This document shows positions 26,815-33,780 of a stretch of 64,000 bases of DNA, one piece after another. The stretch is taken from NCBI GenBank assembly GCA_900546345.1, contig URCI01000002.1, positions 1-64,000 of the forward strand, given 5' to 3'. Numbering within the stretch: position 1 is the first letter of the stretch; each line of letters begins with the position of its first letter. Under the pieces are notes generated by a model, which had not been told where the DNA came from, searched no databases, and saw only the letters and a program-made list of their open reading frames with translations. Made by a program: the position numbers and the translations under genes. The DNA is from an uncultured Prevotella sp. GTDB lineage: Bacteria > Bacteroidota > Bacteroidia > Bacteroidales > Bacteroidaceae.

Positions 26815-28041
26815 ATGTCTTACGTATCTTTTCAGGAGATGAAGCCGAGAGTGGGCATCGACGACGTTGCCTTCTCTATCGGCTACAAGCTCAACAGACA
26901 GGCGGGCGTGGGACGGTACATCGAGCTGATACTGCCCGATGGCAGGGGAGAGAAGCTCGACACCATCGTCATCTCGCATCCGCAGGAGAAGGAGCGGCAG
27001 AAGTACTTCCACCGCAATTCGGGAAAGCGCGGCGACGTGGTGGACTTCATCGGTGAGAACCTGGGCCGCTTCAACATCTATGGCAGGAACCAGTGGGAGG
27101 TTATCGGCAAGGTAATGGCGGACTTCGCCAACATGCCGCTCGTTGATAATCATGACCGTGGATATAGCGGAGGGCTGGGCAGTCTTAATCCGGTGTTCAA
27201 TCCGAAGCGTTACACGTCGCAGCCTCTATCAAGGAACATGGACTATGCCATGGGCATCTTTGAGGAAAGGGGCATCAGCCGTGAGACGGTTCAGTTGTTC
27301 GAGCGGCACATTGTCATCGTCACTGACCAGAAGAACAAGAACGGTCTACCGATGATAGGCTTTCCTTACCGTGAGCCGGGCTTCAGTTCCGACTTGGCTG
27401 GCTATGAGCTGCGGGGCGACCGCGGTTTCAAGGGAAAGGCGGCTGGAACGAACTCGACCACTGCGGTATGGACGGCTGGCATCCACTCTGCATTGAACAA
27501 TCCCCAGATGGTCAGGCATGTGTTCTTTGCGGAAAGTGCCTACGATGCAATGGCGTTCTATCAGGCGAACCAAGGAAAGATTGACCTCGCGCACTCGGCA
27601 TTCGTGTCTGTTGGTGGTGCGCTGTCCAACGGACAGGTGTCGGGACTGATGCGACATTACAACATGGCGAAAGCCGTGGACTGCTTCGACAACGACCTGC
27701 CCGGACGTATCTACGGCATGAGGATGGCGGCTCTGCTCGACGGCAAGCGGCTCACTGTAACTCAGATGGGAGACAATCTCGGACTTGAGATGGACGGGAA
27801 AGCCTTTGACATGCCGGTGGGGAAAGCCTCTGTTGAAGAGTTGGCCAAACATGTAAAGCTGTCAGACCGTATCGAAGTCCGCAAGCCACCTGTGAACTAC
27901 AAGGACTGGAACGATGTTGTGCGTGGCATGCCTTTGGAGGCTCTGCAGCTCAAGACAAAGTTCCAGCGGGACGAGAATCTCGCAAGGATAAGGACGGAGC
28001 TGCGCGAGCGGAATGAGTGCAGGAGCAGTTTTAAGATGTAA
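26815..28041 (+). CDS. TOPRIM primase-like protein (TraP-like)
   Basis: Encodes 408 residues. The N-terminal part resembles the zinc-binding region of DnaG-type primases (FHRNSGKRGDVVDFIGE at about 65-81) but lacks the cysteines. The C-terminal half holds a TOPRIM domain with the conserved glutamate E240 (FFAESAYDA) and D292/D294 (DCFDNDLPG). Proteins of this type (DUF3991/Toprim, TraP of CTnDOT-like elements) are thought to prime complementary-strand synthesis after transfer. The gene follows ardC by 38 bp. Confidence 0.8.
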   Translation: MSYVSFQEMKPRVGIDDVAFSIGYKLNRQAGVGRYIELILPDGRGEKLDTIVISHPQEKERQKYFHRNSGKRGDVVDFIGENLGRFNIYGRNQWEVIGKVMADFANMPLVDNHDRGYSGGLGSLNPVFNPKRYTSQPLSRNMDYAMGIFEERGISRETVQLFERHIVIVTDQKNKNGLPMIGFPYREPGFSSDLAGYELRGDRGFKGKAAGTNSTTAVWTAGIHSALNNPQMVRHVFFAESAYDAMAFYQANQGKIDLAHSAFVSVGGALSNGQVSGLMRHYNMAKAVDCFDNDLPGRIYGMRMAALLDGKRLTVTQMGDNLGLEMDGKAFDMPVGKASVEELAKHVKLSDRIEVRKPPVNYKDWNDVVRGMPLEALQLKTKFQRDENLARIRTELRERNECRSSFKM

Positions 28042-28084
28042 TTTCTTTTGTTTGTGAGCAATATGTGTGAATGATTTATTAACG

Positions 28085-28150
28085 AGGCCACGGTGCGTCA
28101 CCTCCGGCACCAACTTTTCAAGTCCGTACCGTCGGTGATGACCGTGGCCT
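28085..28150 (+). promoter_or_regulatory. Intergenic hairpin before the VirB5-like paralogue
   Basis: AGGCCACGGT (28085-28094) pairs perfectly with ACCGTGGCCT (28141-28150), and the flanking interior (TCACC against GGTGA) extends the stem. The loop is about 30 nt. There is no T-run. It lies 17 bp upstream of the next ATG, so it could influence translation or processing of that message. Confidence 0.5.
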
Positions 28151-28166
28151 AAACAAACGAAGAACC

Positions 28167-28877
28167 ATGAAAAGAAAAATTCTTTGCCTGTTGCTTGCCA
28201 TGTCCGGCTCCGTCTGCGGCTTCGCCCAGCAGACCGACCCGGCCCTGACCGGTGCCGTGGCAGCCCAAACGAAGATACTGAAGGACTTGTTCAAGAAGCG
28301 TGAGAAGACGCAGAAGGCAATTATCGCCTCGGAAGCCAGTGTATTTGCGGCTATGGAGCGGATGCACCAGTTGGAGAACAAGATGCTGGGGTACCTGCAA
28401 AACGCGCAGGGTGCCATGCAGAATATCTATCAGATTAAGCGTGCCGCGGAGCTCGTGGGTGTGGAGATACCGAAGAACATGGCTCTGCTCAGAAAGTCGA
28501 TACCGGGCAATCTGAAAGGAACCGCCATAGCCGTGCTGGTGTCTGACGAATTAATGGATGCTACCACACAGATGCTTTCACTCTATCCGTTCATGAAGCA
28601 GCTGGTGACCTCGGGAAGCTATAATGTGACTAATGCCGACGGAAAGACGGAGAAGCACAAGGTCAATCTGCTCAACTCAGCGGAGCGGTACTATGTGGCC
28701 AACGAGATTGTCACAAGGCTGGAGAGCATCAACACAGACCTATGGCTGTTGGCTTGGCAGATAAGGACGTATTCGTGGAACGACCTTTGGTTCGGGCTCG
28801 ACCCGGACGGCTGGGCGACAGTGATGTCGGGAAAGGCTATCGTGGACGGGTTGATACTCGACTGGAAATATCTGTAG
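28167..28877 (+). CDS. VirB5-like secreted protein, third copy (DUF4141-like)
   Basis: Encodes 236 residues with a signal peptide (to about residue 20, SVCGFAQ), a long amphipathic helix region (about 35-95) and a C terminus reading LWFGLDPDGWA, then IVDGLILDWKYL. That end closely parallels the TraI-like protein at 10497 (FAIDPESWA, then IINDWNNL), so the two are paralogues. It lies far from the tra operon, among DNA-processing genes on the opposite strand. It could be a minor pilus or channel component expressed at another time. Confidence 0.75.
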   Translation: MKRKILCLLLAMSGSVCGFAQQTDPALTGAVAAQTKILKDLFKKREKTQKAIIASEASVFAAMERMHQLENKMLGYLQNAQGAMQNIYQIKRAAELVGVEIPKNMALLRKSIPGNLKGTAIAVLVSDELMDATTQMLSLYPFMKQLVTSGSYNVTNADGKTEKHKVNLLNSAERYYVANEIVTRLESINTDLWLLAWQIRTYSWNDLWFGLDPDGWATVMSGKAIVDGLILDWKYL

Positions 28878-29018
28878 CGGAGTGTCTTTGATAAAGTATC
28901 TTTAGCCACAAGTAACTTTAATTGTTTGCGGTAACGCATTAACTGTCAACTACTAATCAATAACAATTCAATTTGAACTACTAATCATTTTAATCATCAA
29001 TAATCAACTTTTAGAACT

Positions 29019-29735
29019 ATGGAAAACAAGAAATCTATCCGTGGCGTGCAGATCACGGACACAATCAGAAAGGAACTGGAGGACGCTGGAAGAAGCCGTG
29101 TCCTGACATTCAAGGACAGAAAGGGAAAACAATACCTCGCTCATCTTGAGGTGGGGAGTGACAAGCTGGTGGTGGTGCCGGAGGGTAAGTACCTGGAACA
29201 CCGCTGTCCGCACTGTGGAGGTCGCATCAAGATTACCTCCAAGGGGTACTTCTGTGAGCATTACTTCGACAAAACTGATGCTTGCAAGTGGCACTGCAAC
29301 GGTATTCTCAGCCACCGCTTCATCCTGCCGCATGAGATAGAGGCTTATCTTGACGGACATCCGACGGTGCTCGACGGCTGCTTCAACTCGCAGGGACGTA
29401 TCTTCTCGGCTGTGCTCGTAGAGAGTGAGGTTTATGGCATGTCGCTGAGCTCCGTGGTGGGCAAGTGCCCTGTCTGCGGCGAGGACGTGATGGTCAGTCC
29501 GGTGGCGTTCAACTGTTCCTGCCATGAGAAGCTGGGCGAGCCGTATCACCTCACGCTATGGCGGCATATCCGTGGGCATGAAGTAACACTTGATGAACTG
29601 AGAGAGCTGCTCACAGATGGCGTCACAAGAAACGAGGTGATGCTCATGGATGACAAGGGCTCGCTGTCAAAGGCTTACCTGCGGTTGTCTGACGACCACA
29701 AACGGATTGTAGCGGACTACAACCTCTACAACTGA
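29019..29735 (+). CDS. Tandem topoisomerase-type zinc-repeat protein without a topoisomerase
   Basis: Encodes 238 residues. Two zinc-binding units are visible. The first has CPHCGG (C63, C66), C79 and C89, then FxxHEIEAYLDGHPTVLDGCFNSQGRIFSA. The second has CPVCGE (C150, C153), C166 and C168, then VTLDELRELLTDG. Each unit follows the pattern of the repeats at the C terminus of bacterial type IA topoisomerases (zinc ribbon, helix, GxxGxx beta). No catalytic domain is present. It probably binds single-stranded DNA. It lies between the VirB5-like paralogue and an HU-like gene. Confidence 0.75.
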   Translation: MENKKSIRGVQITDTIRKELEDAGRSRVLTFKDRKGKQYLAHLEVGSDKLVVVPEGKYLEHRCPHCGGRIKITSKGYFCEHYFDKTDACKWHCNGILSHRFILPHEIEAYLDGHPTVLDGCFNSQGRIFSAVLVESEVYGMSLSSVVGKCPVCGEDVMVSPVAFNCSCHEKLGEPYHLTLWRHIRGHEVTLDELRELLTDGVTRNEVMLMDDKGSLSKAYLRLSDDHKRIVADYNLYN

Positions 29736-29775
29736 GAATCCATTCAAATGATTACAAACCATTCTAACCAATAAC

Positions 29776-30069
29776 ATGAGTACTATGAACAAGAAGAAAC
29801 TGCTGAGAAATGCGGCCTTGGAGACCGGCCTTTCCATCAAGGAAGTGGAGAAGGCGGTCGATGCCTTCCTCTGTGCCGTGTCTGACATTCTCCGTGAGGA
29901 CGGGGAGGTTATCATCCCCGATTTCGGGAAGTTCTACGTCAGGGAGCGCGGCGAGCGTGTCTGCCGCAACCCGCAGACGGGTGAGGAGTTCGTCGCGCCG
30001 CCAACAAAGAAGGTGAAGTTCAAGGCCTTCGGCAACGTGACCAACTATAACTTCAAGTATGGACGATAA
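29776..30069 (+). CDS. HU/IHF-family DNA-binding protein
   Basis: Encodes 97 residues (94 if translation starts at the ATG at 29785). This is a typical HU fold: helical N-terminal half KKKLLRNAALETGLSIKEVEKAV, then VIIPDFGKFYVRERGERVCRNPQTGEEF containing the RNPQTG arm that inserts in the DNA minor groove. It could serve as the host-factor-like architectural protein for excision, integration or relaxosome assembly of the element. The lipoprotein gene follows after 12 bp. Confidence 0.9.
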   Translation: MSTMNKKKLLRNAALETGLSIKEVEKAVDAFLCAVSDILREDGEVIIPDFGKFYVRERGERVCRNPQTGEEFVAPPTKKVKFKAFGNVTNYNFKYGR

Positions 30070-30081
30070 AGCCTTTCTGAC

Positions 30082-30579
30082 ATGAAGAAGTCATTATTGC
30101 TACTGATGGGTGCCGCACTGCTCATGTCGTGCGGCAACTCCAGTGAGAAGATGAAGCGGCTGGCAAAGGAGAACCTTGAGCTCAGTGTAGATTATCCTAA
30201 GCAGCTGCGGGTGCTGGCCGTGTCGGAGCCGGACTCGGCATTCGGGGCTAGTTACTTCACGAAGGACGAGGTGAAGGGAATGCTCAGGACGATGCAGGTG
30301 GTGACGGACACCATCATGAAGCGCACCGACAACATGAGTAACTTCAATCCTGCCGACCACTATGTTATCAGCCTTGCGGAGCGTCAGATGCGAAGCATGG
30401 CGGAAATCCGCTCGCTCAACATGAAGGGCGACAAGAAGGGTGAGTTCAGCGGATGGAAGGTGAAAATCGACTACCAGTGTGTCGATGCAGCCGGACTGCC
30501 GTACCGCTCGGAGCGGTGGTGCTTAATCGACAAGGAGGGCAGGCATGTGTACAAATCCTTTGAGCTTCCAATACCATGA
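30082..30579 (+). CDS. Lipoprotein of unknown function
   Basis: Encodes 165 residues with a lipoprotein signal (LLLLMGAALLMSCGNSS, lipidated Cys at residue 17). The mature part is mixed alpha/beta with no motif I know. It follows the HU-like gene by 12 bp, so it is co-transcribed. Lipoproteins in transfer modules may act in surface exclusion or anchor the channel to the outer membrane; nothing in the sequence settles this. Confidence 0.7.
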   Translation: MKKSLLLLMGAALLMSCGNSSEKMKRLAKENLELSVDYPKQLRVLAVSEPDSAFGASYFTKDEVKGMLRTMQVVTDTIMKRTDNMSNFNPADHYVISLAERQMRSMAEIRSLNMKGDKKGEFSGWKVKIDYQCVDAAGLPYRSERWCLIDKEGRHVYKSFELPIP

Positions 30580-30627
30580 AACGTAAACTAATCAACCATC
30601 AGTCAAACCAACTAATCGGACACTACT

Positions 30628-31545
30628 ATGGAAACACTTAACATGACGTGGGTGAACCTGCTCAGAATGCAGTTCATCGAAATTCTGGAATTCTATGACG
30701 AAACCCCGGATCAGCTCCAATACAAGGAGCTCAAGAAGGCTTACGACGCCCTGCTGTCGGTGAAGAGCGTGGAGGAGTTCAAGCAGTGGCGAAAGCTGTT
30801 GAAGGACTATGGAATGTCGTTCACCGACCTGGACGGTTGTGCTCATAAAGACAATCAACTGGGCATCCTTGACGACTATGCGGAGGGCGCCAACGATAAG
30901 ATTCTCGATGTCTTCATCAGATGGAAGCTGAGCTTCAATCCTCTGAAGTGGACGGAAATGGAGAACTGGAACCGTGAGCTCGTGGACATCCTGCTCAAGG
31001 CGACCAAGCGCGAGGAGGACGTGCATATCGTCATCTTCCCTTGCGGAAAGCCGAATGCAAAGCGTTGGGCGGCCATCGGACAGGATGCCGACCGCCTCTT
31101 CGAAGTCTTCGGATGGCAGACGGGGCATGTCAGTGCGACGACCGGACCGGTGAGCTGGATGTTCATCAACGGCTATGGGCTTGACGTGCTGCGGCAGAGC
31201 GGGTACAGCATTCAGATTCGTGACTTCGGGGAGTTCGACATTCTCTCGACGGCCTTTGAGGAGGACAGTGTTGCGTCGATGCAGCAGTTCATAGACTACC
31301 TGAGGATGATGGACCAGCTTGCTGGTGAGCAAGTAAGGTTTCTGAAGAAGATACGGCCTGTCATCTATCCGCATCCAGGCTACAACGAACTGACGCAGGC
31401 TTATATCGAGTTCAACAAGGATTTTGTCGTTGCCAAATTTGACAATGGAAAGAAGGTCACGTTGGCCGATGGAAAGAACTGGAATCTGAATGGCTATGCG
31501 AAGCCATTTGCGGTGCAATTAGGAGCTGAGCTTGGTGAGGCATAG
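30628..31545 (+). CDS. Protein of unknown function at the end of the accessory operon
   Basis: Encodes 305 residues, soluble, with no signal peptide. The N-terminal 60 residues are helical. The middle contains VHIVIFPCGKPNAKRWAAIGQDADRLFEVFGWQ. The rest is mixed. I do not recognise the family. The leader is A/C-rich with GGACACTACTATGG and no Shine-Dalgarno, like the other genes of this operon. It is followed by a hairpin (31581-31621) that may end the transcript. Confidence 0.65.
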   Translation: METLNMTWVNLLRMQFIEILEFYDETPDQLQYKELKKAYDALLSVKSVEEFKQWRKLLKDYGMSFTDLDGCAHKDNQLGILDDYAEGANDKILDVFIRWKLSFNPLKWTEMENWNRELVDILLKATKREEDVHIVIFPCGKPNAKRWAAIGQDADRLFEVFGWQTGHVSATTGPVSWMFINGYGLDVLRQSGYSIQIRDFGEFDILSTAFEEDSVASMQQFIDYLRMMDQLAGEQVRFLKKIRPVIYPHPGYNELTQAYIEFNKDFVVAKFDNGKKVTLADGKNWNLNGYAKPFAVQLGAELGEA

Positions 31546-31580
31546 CCCAGTGAGAAGGTAATCAGTGCGCAAGGCAAGTA

Positions 31581-31621
31581 GCGGAAGAAGCTTCTCTGTT
31601 GCACTTCGACACTTCTTCCGC
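31581..31621 (+). terminator. Hairpin after the accessory operon
   Basis: GCGGAAGAAG (31581-31590) and CTTCTTCCGC (31612-31621) form a perfect 10-bp stem with a 21-nt loop, 35 nt past the stop codon at 31545. There is no T-run, so it may be a weak terminator or a 3'-end stabiliser. Confidence 0.45.
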
Positions 31622-31787
31622 CACCCACCTTGCACACTATCCCTACTTGCTCCACTTCGCGTCTTCCTTCTTTGGTCGTCAGACACGAAGCAGAGCTGTA
31701 GAGGGACTTCGCAACCGATAGGAGTATCACTATGATAACCCATCAAACAGAACAACATACAAGAGTCGTTTTATCAGATAAATATTG

Positions 31788-31795
31788 TAACTTTG
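31788..31795 (+). promoter_or_regulatory. -7 box (TAACTTTG) of the GNAT gene, very close to its ATG
   Basis: An exact TAnnTTTG match ends 8 nt before the ATG at 31804. With transcription starting about 7 nt after the box, the message would be almost leaderless. This rules out the longer frame from 31732. Confidence 0.6.
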
Positions 31796-31803
31796 CAACA
31801 ATT

Positions 31804-32094
31804 ATGGAAACGAAAATAGAAACTACGAACACGGGCGGCAAGGTGCTGGCCTATAACGGCGACGAGCTTGTCGGCCGTCTGGAGTTCTCCTACAAGGGAA
31901 ATGTCATGAGGATAGACCACACGTATGCCTACAAGAAGGGGATGGGCATTGGCGGTACACTTGTCAGTGCTGCCAACGACTATGCCATCAACAAAGGACT
32001 CCGCATACTGCCCGTCTGCTCCTTTGCCGGTGCATGGTATCAGAGGCATCAGCAGTTCGCGGATATACTTTATAAAGAGGGCAGCCAATCTTAA
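31804..32094 (+). CDS. Small GNAT-family acetyltransferase
   Basis: Encodes 96 residues. The segments GDELVGRLEFSYKG, MRIDHTYAYKKGMGIGGTLVSAANDYAINKGLRILPVCSFA and WYQRHQQFADIL match the short YjdJ-like GNAT group. The acetyl-CoA loop appears as KKGMGIGGTL, a near match to RGxGxGxxL. The substrate is unknown. The start at 31804 is fixed by the promoter just upstream. It stands alone, convergent with the minus-strand gene at 32119. Confidence 0.8.
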   Translation: METKIETTNTGGKVLAYNGDELVGRLEFSYKGNVMRIDHTYAYKKGMGIGGTLVSAANDYAINKGLRILPVCSFAGAWYQRHQQFADILYKEGSQS

Positions 32095-32118
32095 TAGCCT
32101 CACACCAGTGCTGCACGA

Positions 32119-32619
32119 CTATTTGTTTTCAAAATCATAAAAGTCAGCATCGGCGAGGGCGTTATCTAAGTCTATCCGATTCCTTATACCAACCCAGTCC
32201 GTAAAATTGTCGTCAAGGACATCGTCGATGAGTTCTTGCGGGGCAATGATGTCATAGTCATCAAGACTGTAGGGAAGTTCATGCAGCAGACGGGCAACCA
32301 ATGCGTCTCTATTTATTACAGGGTCGGGGGCGGCTGCCGTTTCCGCCACTATCATGTCAATGGCTGTACAGCTGTAGAGATAATCAAGGAGAGCCCACCA
32401 GTCTTCATCATAGGAGTCAGGGGCATAGTCCTGCAAAGACTCGAAAGGTGCGTCGCGGCCTTCCCGCTTGTAGAAATTGCGAAGCTCAAGCATCTCCTCC
32501 GGCTGAAAGTAGAGACATTTGTCCTCGGGGATAACGGCTTCGGGTACGTTCTCGTTGTCGGGGTCTATACGCTCCAACGTGAAGTGGTATGGCTTTTTCT
32601 CTATTTCGTCATAACTCAT
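32119..32619 (-). CDS. Acidic protein of unknown function
   Basis: Encodes 166 residues, very acidic, beginning MSYDEIEKKPYHFTLERIDPD and ending ALADADFYDFENK, without signal peptide or membrane segment. The start at 32619 is preferred because a TAAATTTG promoter box (32645-32652) lies within the longer frame that begins at 32658. I do not recognise it. Its acidity and place in the element would suit a DNA-mimic or stress protein, but this is a guess. Confidence 0.6.
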   Translation of the reverse strand: MSYDEIEKKPYHFTLERIDPDNENVPEAVIPEDKCLYFQPEEMLELRNFYKREGRDAPFESLQDYAPDSYDEDWWALLDYLYSCTAIDMIVAETAAAPDPVINRDALVARLLHELPYSLDDYDIIAPQELIDDVLDDNFTDWVGIRNRIDLDNALADADFYDFENK

Positions 32620-32644
32620 AATGGCGTGATTGTAAGTTATGGCC

Positions 32645-32652
32645 ACAAATTT
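32645..32652 (-). promoter_or_regulatory. -7 box (TAAATTTG) for the acidic protein gene
   Basis: Minus-strand TAnnTTTG match, 26 nt upstream of the chosen ATG. The -33 region is weak. Confidence 0.45.
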
Positions 32653-33094
32653 AGCCATTTTATTCTATATTTTCGTTTCAGAAAGGAAATAATTAAAGTA
32701 AAAGGGCTTTTTGTTGGTAGCTTTTGGTGGAAAAATCATTTCATGCGGGACAAACAACGAACCCTTAAAGCCATGCCTTCTAAGGCACCGCTTTAACCGC
32801 CGGGATGGGACATACGGCGGCAGGGGAGGGAGGTTGGATTATCTGTTCTTAGGATTAAGTGCCTGTCAATTTCACCTTCGCTGTCGGCAAGCGGCTGCGC
32901 CCGGTTTGCCGTGCTTCGTCTGCATTGACGGCACACAATCCATAGAACATTATCGTTAGACAACCGGCTGACAGGAACCATCTCATATGAGAATAAAACG
33001 TCCGTGTACCAAGGTTCATTAATCTTTAAAAGTGTGTAAGTGATTGATAAAATCAGACTTATATTAGATAAGCAACGTTTGCAAACTTTACTTC
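32653..33094. other. Gene-free stretch next to the repeat cluster
   Basis: No gene is supported. A minus-strand open frame (32793-33104) has no promoter and no recognisable product. Short inverted sequences (CCGCCG/CGGCGG at about 32798-32822) and a GCAACGTTTGC near-palindrome (about 33071-33081) are seen. Confidence 0.45.
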
Positions 33095-33365
33095 GGCTAC
33101 ACATTAAAAATGCCTCGGCTACATTTTAGCTACACTAATCCTTTGCTTATACCAGCAACCTGGTTAGGAATAGAAAAAGAAATACGTCGGCTACATACTA
33201 AAAATACCTCGGCTACATTTTGGCTACACTAATCTTTGTGCTTATTCTGGCAACCTGATTAGAAAATGAAATTGACAAATGGCTAAACGGCCTACCATAA
33301 TCTATATGTTATATGTTGCTGTCTTGGCTACACTACGGCCACACGCTGGCTACACTTTGGCTACA
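33095..33365 (+). repeat. Cluster of GGCTACA(C) repeats, candidate integrase arm sites
   Basis: At least seven exact GGCTACA copies, all on the plus strand, begin at 33095, 33117, 33189, 33211, 33222, 33326, 33348 and 33359. Variants are AGCTACAC at 33128 and GGCCACAC at 33337. Two blocks of about 77 bp (33093-33169 and 33187-33263) are imperfect direct repeats containing three copies each at the same spacing. The same heptamer recurs at 37361, 37495 and inverted at 37534-37541, on the other side of the integrase gene. The integrase has an N-terminal arm-binding domain, so these are probable arm-type sites. Confidence 0.65.
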
Positions 33366-33428
33366 TGAAATGTCAACTCTTTTTTGTTACGCATTTCAAG
33401 TCGTTGATTACTACATCTATAAAAAAAA

Positions 33429-33459
33429 GACCCTTGAAGCAGCAACCACTTCAAGAGTC
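33429..33459 (-). terminator. Intrinsic terminator after the integrase gene
   Basis: On the minus strand GACTCTTGAAG, a 9-nt loop, CTTCAAGGGTC and then a run of eight T. The stem is 11 bp with one G-T pair. It lies 41 bp after the integrase stop codon at 33500. The plus strand also shows a T-rich end, so it may act in both directions. Confidence 0.85.
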
Positions 33460-33499
33460 TTTTATTTATCCTAAAGGACGAACGTCAGACGAAAAGATG

Positions 33500-33663
33500 T
33501 CAAGCTCTGGCCGCAGACCGCTCAGCATCTTTATTCTTACCATTGGCCTTGGGCTCCTCGACATCCTTTGATGTCATATTTATTGACTCCTTGTCAAAGT
33601 CGCGTATAGTATTGTCCTTAAAGAACAGAGCCATATCATGCTCTATCTTTTTATTGGTAATTT
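33500..33663 (-). CDS. int: Integrase, 3' exon (C-terminal 53 residues)
   Basis: This is the continuation of the tyrosine recombinase interrupted by the group II intron. The exon begins AAATTACCAAT; joined to the 5' exon it gives YAKITNKKIEHDM, the usual sequence after the catalytic tyrosine in this family. The last residues are charged and end AERSAARA. It cannot be translated correctly unless the intron is spliced out. An internal GTG would start an out-of-context 70-residue frame, but that lies in intron sequence. An intrinsic terminator follows. Confidence 0.85.
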
Positions 33664-33724
33664 GTAGGCTCGACCCGTGACGCCTTGCCTCCTTACGGAG
33701 GTAGGTTTTCACAAGTCTGCCCCC

Positions 33725-33758
33725 GAACCGTACTTACACGTCTCCGCGTATACGGCTC
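33725..33758 (-). ncRNA. Group II intron domain V
   Basis: This 34-nt hairpin is the catalytic core of the ribozyme: GAGCCGTAT pairs with (A)GTACGGTTC around a distal ACGCGGAGACGTGT stem-loop. It lies 22 nt after the intron protein's stop codon, as usual. Sequence and pairing look intact, so the ribozyme is probably active. Confidence 0.85.
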
Positions 33759-33780
33759 TCCATATGTAATAGCATTAGCT

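Noticed and set aside
32793..33104. Minus-strand 103-codon frame next to the GGCTACA repeats
   Set aside because: No promoter, no family resemblance and odd composition; likely chance.
33500..33712. A separate 70-residue gene beginning at a GTG
   Set aside because: Its first 17 codons are intron domain VI; the remainder is the integrase 3' exon.
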